Shown here piece by piece: positions 7,830 to 15,588 of a DNA stretch of 55,680 nucleotides. The number at the start of each line of letters is the position of its first letter. Position 1 is the stretch's first letter. The position numbers were made by a program, and so were the translations under genes. The DNA lies in contig JAQVLW010000003.1 in the NCBI GenBank assembly GCA_028703945.1, positions 1 through 55,680 on the forward strand. Reading direction: 5' to 3'. The DNA is from Aliarcobacter sp. (GTDB lineage Bacteria; Campylobacterota; Campylobacteria; Campylobacterales; Arcobacteraceae). The notes below the pieces were generated by a model that saw only the letters and a list, made by a program, of their open reading frames with translations, was not told the DNA's origin and did not search any database.

Positions 7830-8612
7830 TTAACATTTAGAAAGAATATGTTTTTGATACTCTTTTGGAGTGATTTGAAAGATTCTTTTGAAACTTCTAT
7901 TTAGATGGCTTTGGTCAAAAAAACCGCTGTTTTGTGCAACTTCAATAATGGGTAGATTTGAAGATAATAACTCTTTTGCAAAATGTACTTTTTTATTTAA
8001 AATATATGAATGAATTGGAAGTCCAAACTCTTTTTTAAATACTCGAATTAAATGAACAACACTTAAATCAAAACTCTTTGCTAAATCATCTAAGATAAAC
8101 TCTTCAAGATACTTTTCATCTAAATATTTTTTAATATCTAAAGCCAATGATGATTCTTCTATTTGTATTTGCTTTGATTCAAAAGAAAAAAAAGACAAAC
8201 AAAAAGAGAAAAACTTCTCTTCTTTTTCAAGTAAAGAAACTTTGTCATCCAACAAACAATCACACATTTTAATAAAATTTTTATGAATACTTTTTTGTTT
8301 AACAAGCTCAAAAGAAGATTTAAGATCAAAATCTATAGTTCTTAAATACTCTTTTTTTAGATATATAACATAACCATCTTTTGATTGCGTATTCAAAGAG
8401 GCTAAGTGTGGGATATTGTTGTTTATAATAACTATTTGATTTGGCAAAAATTCAAATGAAGTATCATTAAAAATCAGATTTAATGAGCCTTCTTTTATGG
8501 CAAATATTGTTAATTCTTCGTGAGTATGATTTTTAGAACAAGGAGTTACATCTTCTAAGTATAGTAGTTCTATAAAGCTTAGTTTATCATTTTTAAATAT
8601 ATTTGATTTCAT
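7830..8612 (-). CDS. AraC-family transcriptional regulator with cupin-like sensor domain
   Basis: The 260-residue protein has an N-terminal AraC_binding cupin-like domain (HTHEELTIFAIKEGSLNLIFND at about residues 26-47, then LPNQIVIINNNIPHL) and a C-terminal pair of helix-turn-helix motifs at about residues 165-256: LDDLAKSFDLSVVHLIRVFKKEFG and VAQNSGFFDQSHLNRSFKRIFQITPKEYQK, the standard AraC signature. The His cluster near residue 26 may bind a metal or small ligand. The effector and targets are not visible; the leuA unit downstream on the same strand and sodB upstream are only neighbours. No strong ribosome binding site precedes the ATG. A bidirectional terminator separates it from sodB. 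Confidence 0.88.
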   Translation of the reverse strand: MKSNIFKNDKLSFIELLYLEDVTPCSKNHTHEELTIFAIKEGSLNLIFNDTSFEFLPNQIVIINNNIPHLASLNTQSKDGYVIYLKKEYLRTIDFDLKSSFELVKQKSIHKNFIKMCDCLLDDKVSLLEKEEKFFSFCLSFFSFESKQIQIEESSLALDIKKYLDEKYLEEFILDDLAKSFDLSVVHLIRVFKKEFGLPIHSYILNKKVHFAKELLSSNLPIIEVAQNSGFFDQSHLNRSFKRIFQITPKEYQKHILSKC

Positions 8613-8622
8613 CTATTATATA

Positions 8623-8650
8623 AAAAGAGTATGAAAGATCATACTCTTTT
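8623..8650. terminator. Bidirectional rho-independent terminator after sodB
   Basis: Perfect 12-bp arms (AAAAGAGTATGA at 8623-8634 and its complement at 8639-8650) flank a 4-base AAGA loop. On the minus strand the stem is followed by TTTTTATATAA, fitting termination just after the sodB stop at 8656 and before the AraC gene start at 8612. Confidence 0.8.
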
Positions 8651-8655
8651 ATTTT

Positions 8656-9231
8656 TTATCCTAAATTTTCTTCTACAAAATTCCAGTTTACAAGTTTCCA
8701 GAAATTTTCTAAATATGCAGGTCTTGCATTTCTAACATCAATATAATAAGCATGTTCCCACACATCACATACTAAAATAGGTTTTAGATTCTGAGTTAAT
8801 GGATTTGCTGCATTTGAAGTTGTAACTATTTTTAAGTTCTGATTTTCATCTTCAACTAACCAAGCCCAACCTGAACCAAATTGTCCAATAGCTTTTGTTG
8901 TAAACTCTTTTTTAAACTCTTCAAGTGAACCAAAAGCTTTAACTAAAACTGCTTCAACTTTTACAGGAATTGCACCTTGAGTTGGTGTCAAACCTTTCCA
9001 AAAAAAGTCATGGTTATAAACCTGAGCTGAATTGTTAAAAAGTCCTCCATCTGATTCTAAAATGATTTCAACTAAAGTTAAGTTTTCAAATTTTGTACCA
9101 GTAATTAAATTGTTTAAGTTATTTACATAAGTTTGGTGATGTTTTCCATAGTGAAACTCTAAAGTTTCCTTTGACATAAGTGGTTCTAGCGCATCTAAAG
9201 TATAAGGTAAAGTCATTAATTCGTGTTTCAT
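8656..9231 (-). CDS. sodB: Superoxide dismutase [Fe]
   Basis: The 191-residue enzyme dismutates superoxide to peroxide and oxygen in the cytoplasm. Metal ligands are visible in FHYGKHHQTY (first His), VYNHDFFW (second His) and DVWEHAYY (Asp and His). The Gln in NNSAQVYNHDFFW marks the iron-type enzyme rather than manganese. I place the start at 9231 (MKHELMTLPY) because AAAGGA sits eight bases upstream and the family begins there; the frame stays open to an earlier ATG at 9270 that would add 13 atypical residues. The gene stands alone between terminators at 8623-8650 and 9324-9354. Confidence 0.96.
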   Translation of the reverse strand: MKHELMTLPYTLDALEPLMSKETLEFHYGKHHQTYVNNLNNLITGTKFENLTLVEIILESDGGLFNNSAQVYNHDFFWKGLTPTQGAIPVKVEAVLVKAFGSLEEFKKEFTTKAIGQFGSGWAWLVEDENQNLKIVTTSNAANPLTQNLKPILVCDVWEHAYYIDVRNARPAYLENFWKLVNWNFVEENLG

Positions 9232-9323
9232 TTTATATCCTTTAATAATATTTTTCCAACACTTGAGCATACTATTTTTTAGATTTTGTTTGACTTACAA
9301 TATTAACTTTTATTGCAATTGAT

Positions 9324-9354
9324 AAAAAAGATAGCCTAAAAAACTATCTTTTTT
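9324..9354. terminator. Rho-independent terminator after ppaC
   Basis: The 11-bp stem AAAAAAGATAG/CTATCTTTTTT with a 9-base loop lies 12 bases beyond the ppaC stop on the minus strand, and the T-rich arm is followed by more T on both strands. Confidence 0.75.
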
Positions 9355-9365
9355 ATTTTAAAGTG

Positions 9366-10286
9366 TTAAGCGAATGCAGGTTCTAAGAAAGGAATAATTT
9401 GTTTTTTTCTTGATAAACAACCATCTAACCAAACTTTTCCATCTACTAGTTTACAGTTAAATGCTTTTTCAAAAACTGAGATATCATCAGAAGTAACTAA
9501 AACTTCCGAACCCTCTTTGATAATATCAGTTAATAAAAGTGCAACTGTATGAAGATTATTTTCTTCTTTTACTTTTTTAATGTCTGCCATTAATTCATCT
9601 TTGATGTCATCAAAAACTGAACCATCAACAACTTCAAGTTGTCCAACACCTACTTTTGTTCCATGCATATCGAAGTTTTTATAATCTCTCATTACAAGAT
9701 CTCTAATTGGAGTTCCTGCAACTTGTGATTTTACTTTGAACATTTCCATTCCAACAGCACCAAAATCTTCAATTTCACAGATTTTTGCTAATTCTCTAAC
9801 AGCTTTAATATCTGTATCTGTACATGTTGGTGATTTGAAAATTACTGTATCAGATAAAATCGCACACATCATAATTCCAGCTATATCTTTTGGTATCTCA
9901 ACTTTATGGAAATCATACATCTCTTTTACGATTGTATTTGTACAACCAACTGGTCTTATCCAACACTCTAGTGGAGCTGAAGTTGTAATGTCTCCTAGTT
10001 TATGGTGGTCAACGATTCCCACGATTGTAGTTTTATCAAGTTCTAAAGGAGCTTGAGCTACATCAGAATAATCAGTGATAAATAATTCTTCACCTGCAAA
10101 AGAAGTTTTTAAAACTGGTAATTCAAATCCAAATTTTTCTAAAATAAATTTTGTTTCTGGATTTAGTTCACCTTGACGAGCAGCAGTTGCAGGTCGTCCA
10201 ATTTTATTTAGTAAATATGATAGTGAGATTGCTGAACAAATAGAATCAGAATCTGGAATAATATGTCCACATGTATATAAAGCCAT
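9366..10286 (-). CDS. ppaC: Manganese-dependent inorganic pyrophosphatase (family II, DHH)
   Basis: The 306-residue protein hydrolyses pyrophosphate to phosphate, pulling biosynthetic reactions forward. Family II motifs are clear: GHIIPDSDS at residues 7-15 with metal-binding His and two Asp, ITDYSD near 70, VDHHKLGD near 97 (the DHH signature) and a C-terminal CLSRKKQIIP that supplies the substrate-binding SRKKQ. Length is typical (about 305-310) and no regulatory CBS insertion is present. The ATG follows AGGAC. The gene is divergent from ftn with a 108-base shared upstream region and ends at a strong terminator. Confidence 0.95.
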   Translation of the reverse strand: MALYTCGHIIPDSDSICSAISLSYLLNKIGRPATAARQGELNPETKFILEKFGFELPVLKTSFAGEELFITDYSDVAQAPLELDKTTIVGIVDHHKLGDITTSAPLECWIRPVGCTNTIVKEMYDFHKVEIPKDIAGIMMCAILSDTVIFKSPTCTDTDIKAVRELAKICEIEDFGAVGMEMFKVKSQVAGTPIRDLVMRDYKNFDMHGTKVGVGQLEVVDGSVFDDIKDELMADIKKVKEENNLHTVALLLTDIIKEGSEVLVTSDDISVFEKAFNCKLVDGKVWLDGCLSRKKQIIPFLEPAFA

Positions 10287-10348
10287 TTTATAAAGTCCTA
10301 GTTTAAATTTTCCTCATTTTATCTAAAGTTATGTTATTTTAATTTTAA

Positions 10349-10367
10349 AGAATAATTCTTGTATACT
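10349..10367 (+). promoter_or_regulatory. Putative ftn promoter with adjacent short palindrome
   Basis: TATACT at 10362-10367 lies 28 bases before the ftn ATG and looks like an extended -10 element (TTGTATACT). Immediately upstream the perfect palindrome AGAAT-A-ATTCT (10349-10359) overlaps the spacer and could be an operator. It does not clearly match a Fur box. Confidence 0.45.
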
Positions 10368-10394
10368 AAACACAATTAAAATTAAGGAGTTACT

Positions 10395-10907
10395 ATGTTA
10401 AAAGATGAAGTTGCAAATGCATTAATAATACAGTTGAATAAAGAATTCCAATCTTCTTATATATATTTAGGAATGTCTGCTTATGCCTCAAAAAAAGGTT
10501 TAGCAGGTTCTGCGAATTGGTTTTTAATTCAATATCAAGAAGAACTCACCCATGCTATGAAATTTTTTAAATATTTAGAAAATCATCAAGTTGCTATTAA
10601 CTTACCTGAAATTAAAAAAGCTAATGTTGAATTTGAATCTATTTTGGATGCTTTCCAAAAAGCTCTTGAACATGAAATATATATGAGTGAAAACATAAAT
10701 GAACTTAGTGATTTAAGCATGAAAAACAAAGACCATGCAACATACAATTTACTTCAATGGTATGTAACAGAACAAGTTGAAGAAGAAGTGGCATTAAACA
10801 CAATTATAGACAAAATGAAACTTATTGGAGACAATGGTTACGGTCTTTATGTAATTGACCAAGAGTTAGCTACAAGAGTATTTGTAGATCCAACAGCAGT
10901 AGCTTAA
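10395..10907 (+). CDS. ftn: Non-haem ferritin
   Basis: The 170-residue protein is a four-helix-bundle ferritin that oxidises ferrous iron and stores it in a 24-subunit shell. Visible features are the N-terminal LNKEFQSSYIYLGMSAYAS helix with the first ferroxidase Glu, then NWFLIQYQEELTHAMKFFKYL with the Glu and His that bridge the di-iron site, and QWYVTEQVEEEVALNTIIDKMK with the third-helix Glu ligands. Length matches bacterial FtnA. AAGGAG precedes the ATG. It is monocistronic, divergent from ppaC, and ends in a perfect hairpin shared with the convergent LUD-domain gene. Confidence 0.95.
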   Translation: MLKDEVANALIIQLNKEFQSSYIYLGMSAYASKKGLAGSANWFLIQYQEELTHAMKFFKYLENHQVAINLPEIKKANVEFESILDAFQKALEHEIYMSENINELSDLSMKNKDHATYNLLQWYVTEQVEEEVALNTIIDKMKLIGDNGYGLYVIDQELATRVFVDPTAVA

Positions 10908-10931
10908 GAGTTAGATTTTTCTAACTCTTAA
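10904..10931. terminator. Hairpin shared by convergent ftn and LUD-domain genes
   Basis: Perfect 11-bp arms TTAAGAGTTAG/CTAACTCTTAA enclose ATTTTT, and the stem contains the stop codons of both genes. Neither exit has a long T-run, so it may act partly as a 3' stabiliser. Confidence 0.6.
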
Positions 10932-11524
10932 TATCCTAACTCTTCACCAACTAAAATGATGATAATTCTATCTTTATCATCAGCTTTTACCCATGAAAAT
11001 TTATTTGCAATATTATCAAGATTATGTTTTGGTTCTTTTCCCATCTCTATTGCTTTGTTATTTATTCTTTCTATATTTTTAACGGCTGCCACTTCCATAA
11101 CTCTTTTAAATCCAGCTTCTACATCTTCAACAATTTTATTTATTCCAACAATTACTAAAACATTTTTAGGTCCATAAGAAAATGCAGCAACTCTATTTCC
11201 ACTTCCATCTGCATTTACAAGTTTTCCATCTTTTGTGATTGCATTTGTACTTGTAACAAAAATATCAGAAACTAAACCTTGTCTTCTTCTATGAATATTT
11301 TCATCCATTGAAATTCCATCTTCATATTGATTAAACAAAGTAATATCTTTTTTATTTAATAAATAATTCAATAATCCTATCTCTTTTACACTTTCGCTGC
11401 CACCAAGACCTACGCTCATTCCAGATTTTATATATGTTTTTGCTAACTCAAAAGCTTCTTCTTTTGTTTTTACAAAATGCGCATCATAACCACAATCCTT
11501 AAAACTATTAATTAATTCTTCCAT
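10928..11524 (-). CDS. LUD-domain (LutC/YkgG-like) protein
   Basis: The 198-residue product looks like a stand-alone LUD domain: an N-terminal helix, VKTKEEAFELAKTYIKSGMSVGLGGSESVKEIGLL with the glycine-rich GLGGS turn at about residues 37-42, then DIFVTSTNAITKDGKLVNADGSGNRVAAFSYGPKNVLVIVG, the most conserved block. In other bacteria LUD proteins are parts of lactate-oxidising LutABC complexes, but no LutA or LutB partner is in the window and single short LUD proteins often have unknown roles. AGGAT precedes the ATG. It is followed by the ftn-facing hairpin. Confidence 0.8.
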   Translation of the reverse strand: MEELINSFKDCGYDAHFVKTKEEAFELAKTYIKSGMSVGLGGSESVKEIGLLNYLLNKKDITLFNQYEDGISMDENIHRRRQGLVSDIFVTSTNAITKDGKLVNADGSGNRVAAFSYGPKNVLVIVGINKIVEDVEAGFKRVMEVAAVKNIERINNKAIEMGKEPKHNLDNIANKFSWVKADDKDRIIIILVGEELGY

Positions 11525-11573
11525 GCAATTATTATCCTATTTTTTAAATTGTCATATTATTCAATTATAATAC

Positions 11574-12068
11574 TTAATTCTTTACTAAAAACTGCCCTAC
11601 ACTTATATCTTTTTTCAGTTTTGAATGTTCAATTACACTTCCATGCATAGATAAATAAATTCCATTTCTTATTGATGCATTTAAAAAACCTATTGCTTGA
11701 GAAAAATTCATAGTAGCTTCAACTTCATCAATACTCATAGGAACCATTGCACCTGTAAAAACTATCTTTTTACCTTCTACTTTGCCATCAATAAATTGAG
11801 CTGTTAAAGCAACAGTATCAGTTCCATGAATGATGATTATTTTATCACTCGTACTATTTTTTATATTTTCTAAAATAGTTTCTCTATCTTCTTGTGTAAA
11901 ATCTAAACTATCTTTTGAAACTATATTTTTAATCTCAAATTCTACATTAAAACAAGATTTTACAATCTTGTCTAAGGCAATATTATCACTTGGAACTTCA
12001 AGTTGTCCAGTGATTGGATTATATCTTTTGTTAAAAGTTCCACCTGTGTTTAATACAGTTATTTTCAT
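11574..12068 (-). CDS. Half-length asparaginase-like protein (N-terminal domain only)
   Basis: The 164-residue product contains only the N-terminal asparaginase domain: LNTGGTFNKRY at residues 6-16 with the first catalytic Thr, IIIHGTDTVALTAQF near residue 80 with the second Thr-Asp pair, and KIVFTGAMVP near 105. Full bacterial asparaginases are about 330 residues and have a second domain that completes the neighbouring active site. The stop at 11574 is followed by unrelated sequence, so this is a short form and not an obvious frameshift. Its ATG overlaps the aspA stop by 4 bases, so Asn to Asp to fumarate is the implied pathway. Activity without the second domain is uncertain. Confidence 0.75.
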   Translation of the reverse strand: MKITVLNTGGTFNKRYNPITGQLEVPSDNIALDKIVKSCFNVEFEIKNIVSKDSLDFTQEDRETILENIKNSTSDKIIIIHGTDTVALTAQFIDGKVEGKKIVFTGAMVPMSIDEVEATMNFSQAIGFLNASIRNGIYLSMHGSVIEHSKLKKDISVGQFLVKN

Positions 12069-13477
12069 TTTGTTTCCTTGATGAAATTATGTACCATATT
12101 TTCAGGTTTTAATAACTCATCTAACTCTTCTTTTGTAAATAATTCTTGCTCTAAAATGATGTCATAAACTCTTTTATTTGTTCTAAGAGCCTCTTTTGCC
12201 AAACTAGAACATTTTTCATATCCTATAAGTGGATTTAAACAAGTTACAATTGTCACTGAATTTAAAATGTTTTCCATACAAACATCTTCATTTGCTGTAA
12301 TTCCTTTAATACATTTTTCTCCCAAAGAATAAAATGCTCTTCTCATCATATTTATTGAAGTAAAAAGTTTATAAGCAATCAGCGGTTCAAATACATTTAG
12401 TTGTAATTGTCCACCTTCACTTGCCATTGAAATAGTCATATCAGCTCCAATTACTTCAAATGCAACTTGATTTACAACTTCGGGCATTACTGGATTTACT
12501 TTTCCAGGCATGATTGAACTTCCAGGTTGTAATGGTGGAAGATTTATTTCATTAAATCCAGCCCTTGGTCCTGAGCTTAAAAGTCTTAAGTCATTACAAA
12601 TTTTTGATATTTTTATTGCAACACTTTTTAACATTCCTGAAATATGTACAAATGAACCAGTATCTTGAGTAGCTTCGATTAAATCTCCAGCACTTACATA
12701 ATCAACACCTGTAACTTCTCGCAAGTTTGAAATAACTTTTCTTTGATATGAAGCTTTTGTATTAATTCCCGTTCCAATAGCAGTTGCACCTAAATTTACC
12801 TCTTTTAAAAGAGCTTGAACATTTCTTAATCTATAAATATCATCATCTATCATAACTGCAAAAGTTTTAAACTCTTGTCCTAAAGTCATAGGAACAGCAT
12901 CTTGAAGTTGTGTTCTTCCCATTTTTAAAACATCTTTAAACTCAATTGCTTTTTCTTCAAAACAATCCCTTAGAAATCTCAAAGCATCTTTTAATTTATA
13001 AATTAATTCATGAAGTGTAAGTTTTATTGCCGTTGGATAAACATCATTTGTAGATTGGCTCATATTTATATGATTATTTGGATGAATAAATTCATAAGAA
13101 CTTTTTGGTTTACCCAAAATCTCTAAAGCACGATTTGCAATAACTTCATTTGCATTCATATTTGTAGAAGTTCCAGCTCCACCTTGAATTGGGTCAACAA
13201 TAAATTGATCATGAAATTTTCCATCAATTATTTCATTACAAGCTTGAACTATTGCATCTTTTTGAATATCAGTTAAATCACCTAATTCAAAGTTTGTCAA
13301 AGCACAAGCTTTTTTAACTTTTGCAAGGGATTTTATAAAATTTGGAAACAAAGAAATATCTGTTTTTGTAATATTAAAATTCTCTTTTGCTCTTAAAGTT
13401 TGAATTCCATAATATTTATTTAATTCAATTCTTTTTTCACCTAAAAAATCTTTTTCTATTCTGTATAATTTTTCCAT
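12065..13477 (-). CDS. aspA: Aspartate ammonia-lyase (aspartase)
   Basis: The 470-residue enzyme deaminates aspartate to fumarate and ammonia, feeding fumarate respiration and the TCA cycle. Superfamily signature GSSIMPGKVNPVMPEVVNQV lies near residue 315, with the conserved TSTNMNANEVIANRA near 105 and NMSQSTNDVYPTA near 140. Length equals E. coli AspA (478) within a few residues. AAGGAT is placed well before the ATG. The asparaginase-like gene overlaps its end by 4 bases, which supports translational coupling. Fumarase C is the main alternative, but the start (MEKLYRIEKDFLGEKRI) and the asparaginase partner favour aspartase. Confidence 0.93.
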   Translation of the reverse strand: MEKLYRIEKDFLGEKRIELNKYYGIQTLRAKENFNITKTDISLFPNFIKSLAKVKKACALTNFELGDLTDIQKDAIVQACNEIIDGKFHDQFIVDPIQGGAGTSTNMNANEVIANRALEILGKPKSSYEFIHPNNHINMSQSTNDVYPTAIKLTLHELIYKLKDALRFLRDCFEEKAIEFKDVLKMGRTQLQDAVPMTLGQEFKTFAVMIDDDIYRLRNVQALLKEVNLGATAIGTGINTKASYQRKVISNLREVTGVDYVSAGDLIEATQDTGSFVHISGMLKSVAIKISKICNDLRLLSSGPRAGFNEINLPPLQPGSSIMPGKVNPVMPEVVNQVAFEVIGADMTISMASEGGQLQLNVFEPLIAYKLFTSINMMRRAFYSLGEKCIKGITANEDVCMENILNSVTIVTCLNPLIGYEKCSSLAKEALRTNKRVYDIILEQELFTKEELDELLKPENMVHNFIKETK

Positions 13478-13649
13478 GATAATCCTTATTATTCATATTT
13501 TTATAATAATATACAACTAAATTGTATAAAAAGTAATTTTGTTCTAAAGTATACCCTTCTTGAGGTATATTTTTGATTACATTTCTTGATATTTTATGCC
13601 TTAACTCTCTTAATATTTTTAATTCATTTTCTGTACTTTGAACTTTCAA
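13437..13649 (-). CDS. Doubtful 70-codon reading frame upstream of aspA, possible gene remnant
   Basis: A frame from TTG at 13649 encodes 70 residues whose first 50 look protein-like (ENELKILRELRHKISRN, then a Tyr-rich NYFLYNLVVYYYKN). It has no ATG near the start and its last 40 bases run over the start of aspA. In the same frame, beyond one TAA, lies a further short plausible stretch (FSEINTFLNDLIF) preceded by AAAAGGAG. A decayed small gene would explain this; so would chance. I recognise no family. Confidence 0.25.
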   Translation of the reverse strand: MKVQSTENELKILRELRHKISRNVIKNIPQEGYTLEQNYFLYNLVVYYYKNMNNKDYHGKIIQNRKRFFR

Positions 13650-13744
13650 CTTATATTTTTTAATAACATCATTTTTTATAATAAGATCTATCTTTTAAAA
13701 TATTAAGTCGTTTAAAAAAGTATTGATTTCTGAGAACAGTTTGT

Positions 13745-13783
13745 CTCCTTTTATATATAAAAAACTTTAACATATAAAAGGAG
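13745..13783. repeat. Inverted repeat with 12-bp perfect arms between mtnN and aspA
   Basis: CTCCTTTTATAT (13745-13756) and ATATAAAAGGAG (13772-13783) pair perfectly around a 15-base loop. Both arms contain a ribosome-binding-site-like AAAAGGAG, one on each strand. On the plus strand it precedes an 11-codon frame starting ATG at 13792. As a minus-strand RNA it could end the fabD-mtnN transcript, but it lacks a T-tract. Confidence 0.5.
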
Positions 13784-13815
13784 TGTAAAAGATGTCTTTT
13801 GAAAGTAGTAAAAGT

Positions 13816-14511
13816 TTATTTTTTTAACTCTTTAACAATTTTGATTAAGTAATCAGCAGAGTTTTTAGCACTTGATTTTAAAAATTCATCAAAATCAAAT
13901 CCAGCATCCATATCAGCAGTATCAGAAATAGCTCTTAGTATAAAAAATGGAACGGATAAAGCATCACAAACAACAGCAACACTTGCACCTTCCATCTCTA
14001 GGGCATCTGCATTAAATGTATTTTCAATAAATTCTTTTCGTTGTGATGAGTGAACAAATTGATCACCTGTTGCAATTGTTCCTTCAATAACTTTTAAATT
14101 ATTTTCTTTTGCAACTTTTATTGCAAGTCCTCTTAATTCCTTAGAAGTTTCAACAAATACTTTTCCACCTGGTACAAACCCATGAGGATGACCAAAAGCA
14201 GTAATATCTAAATCATGTTGGCAAAGTTTGTCAGCAATAATTAAATCACCAATTTGAAGTTTAGGATTAATTCCACCTGCTACTCCTGAAAATAACAATG
14301 TATCACATCCAAATTTTTCAATCATAGTTGCAGCTGTTAAACTTGCAAATACTTTTCCAATTTTTGAATATGCAATAACAATATCTAAACCATTATATGA
14401 AACTTCATAATATTTATTATTTGCAAACTCCACAACATTTACATTTTCAAAGTGGGCTAAAAGAGGTTCGATCTCCTCTTCCATTGCTCCCATAATTGCT
14501 AATTTAGTCAT
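13816..14511 (-). CDS. mtnN: 5'-methylthioadenosine/S-adenosylhomocysteine nucleosidase
   Basis: The 231-residue enzyme cleaves adenine from methylthioadenosine and S-adenosylhomocysteine; in Campylobacterota homologues it also acts on 6-amino-6-deoxyfutalosine in menaquinone synthesis. Visible features are the opening LAIMGAMEEEIEPLL, the GVAGGINPKLQIGDL loop near residue 78, ATGDQFV near 147, and the active-site block ALEMEGASVAVVC near 170 with the ribose-binding Met-Glu, followed by RAISDTAD with the catalytic Asp. Length is standard. The ATG lies inside the fabD end (8-base overlap), making a fabD-mtnN unit. Confidence 0.95.
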   Translation of the reverse strand: MTKLAIMGAMEEEIEPLLAHFENVNVVEFANNKYYEVSYNGLDIVIAYSKIGKVFASLTAATMIEKFGCDTLLFSGVAGGINPKLQIGDLIIADKLCQHDLDITAFGHPHGFVPGGKVFVETSKELRGLAIKVAKENNLKVIEGTIATGDQFVHSSQRKEFIENTFNADALEMEGASVAVVCDALSVPFFILRAISDTADMDAGFDFDEFLKSSAKNSADYLIKIVKELKK

Positions 14512-15433
14512 TTAATTCACCAATCACAGCTTCTAATGTTTTCATATCTGAAACATTCAATGTTGGTTTAGCTGTAATTTTTTTATTTAAACCTTTTAAA
14601 ACAATACCATTTCCAAATTCGATAAATAAATCAACTTTATCTTCATAAGCTTTAATTGATTGTTTATATTTTACAGGACTGGTTAGCTGTGCTGATAATA
14701 ATTTAATAGCTTCATCTTTTGTTGAATAAGCTTGTGTGGTTACATTTGAAATAACTGGTAAAAATTCATCTTTTAAAAACTTTTCTAAATATGGTTTTAA
14801 ACTCTCAACTGCACTTTTTAATAACTCACAATGTGATGCAACAGACATATCTAAAACAATAGCTCTTTTGGCACCGGCTTCTTTAAATACATCAACTAAA
14901 GACTCTAAATCAGCTTTAATTCCTGCAAGAACAAGTTGTCCATCCATATTATAGTTTGCTGGCCAAACTTGTTTTCCAAGCTCTCTTTGTTCAAGACAAA
15001 CTTTTTCAACAGTAGCATCATCTATTCCAACTAATGCCATCATTCCAGCTCCACCACCAGAACAAGCATCAGTCATAAATAAACCTCTTTTATGCACTAG
15101 TTCAATCGCATCTAAATAATCAATTGCACCAGCTGAAACTAATGCAGAAAATTCTCCCAATGAATGACCCAAAACAAATGTAGGTGCAATATTATATTTT
15201 TCTTTAAAAATTGCATTAGCAATAGAACTAACAAGTAAAATAGCTGGTTGTGTAAATTCTGTTTTTCCTATATTTTCATTTTCTTCAAATAAAAGTTTTT
15301 CAAAATCAATACCTAATCTAACACTAGCCTTTGAAATCATATCTTTAGCAATATCACTATTTTCAAAAAAATCTTTTCCCATTCCTATAGTTTGACTTCC
15401 TTGACCAGGAAATATAAAAGCTATTTTCTTCAT
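14504..15433 (-). CDS. fabD: Malonyl-CoA:ACP transacylase
   Basis: The 309-residue enzyme moves malonyl groups from CoA to acyl carrier protein to start fatty-acid elongation. Motifs are FIFPGQGSQTIGMG at the N-terminus, the nucleophile elbow VLGHSLGEFSAL near residue 90, and the His-containing VASHCELL near 200. Length matches E. coli FabD (309). AAGGTG precedes the ATG. It follows slyD on the same strand but is separated from it by a strong terminator, so fabD-mtnN probably has its own promoter in the roughly 150-base gap. Confidence 0.96.
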   Translation of the reverse strand: MKKIAFIFPGQGSQTIGMGKDFFENSDIAKDMISKASVRLGIDFEKLLFEENENIGKTEFTQPAILLVSSIANAIFKEKYNIAPTFVLGHSLGEFSALVSAGAIDYLDAIELVHKRGLFMTDACSGGGAGMMALVGIDDATVEKVCLEQRELGKQVWPANYNMDGQLVLAGIKADLESLVDVFKEAGAKRAIVLDMSVASHCELLKSAVESLKPYLEKFLKDEFLPVISNVTTQAYSTKDEAIKLLSAQLTSPVKYKQSIKAYEDKVDLFIEFGNGIVLKGLNKKITAKPTLNVSDMKTLEAVIGELND

Positions 15434-15492
15434 ATTTTCACCTTATTATATTTTTTAGTAAACATTATACTATTTTTTTACTTTCTAAAATA

Positions 15493-15525
15493 AAAAAGCT
15501 CAAGAGTAAAACTCTTGAGCTTTTT
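15493..15525. terminator. Strong terminator after slyD
   Basis: AAAAAGCTCAAGAGT (15493-15507) pairs perfectly with ACTCTTGAGCTTTTT across a 3-base loop, and the minus-strand exit reads TTTTTTATTTT. Two smaller stems lie between it and the slyD stop: ATTAAATC/GATTTAAT at 15546-15564 and TCGCA/TGCGA at 15575-15587. Confidence 0.88.
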
Positions 15526-15588
15526 ATAATATTTTTTATTGTCGTATTAAATCTTTGATTTAATTCAGTATATGTCGCAACCTGCGAT

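Noticed and set aside
9232-9270. Longer N-terminus for SodB from ATG 9270
   Set aside because: The added 13 residues are not family-like, and a good ribosome binding site favours ATG 9231.
9736-10056. Plus-strand 106-codon frame opposite ppaC
   Set aside because: Antisense to a conserved enzyme gene, no ribosome binding site, no recognisable domain.
14456-14482. GGTTCGATCTCC resembling a tRNA T-arm
   Set aside because: It lies in the mtnN coding sequence (the MEEEIEPL region) and no acceptor, D or anticodon arms can be formed around it.
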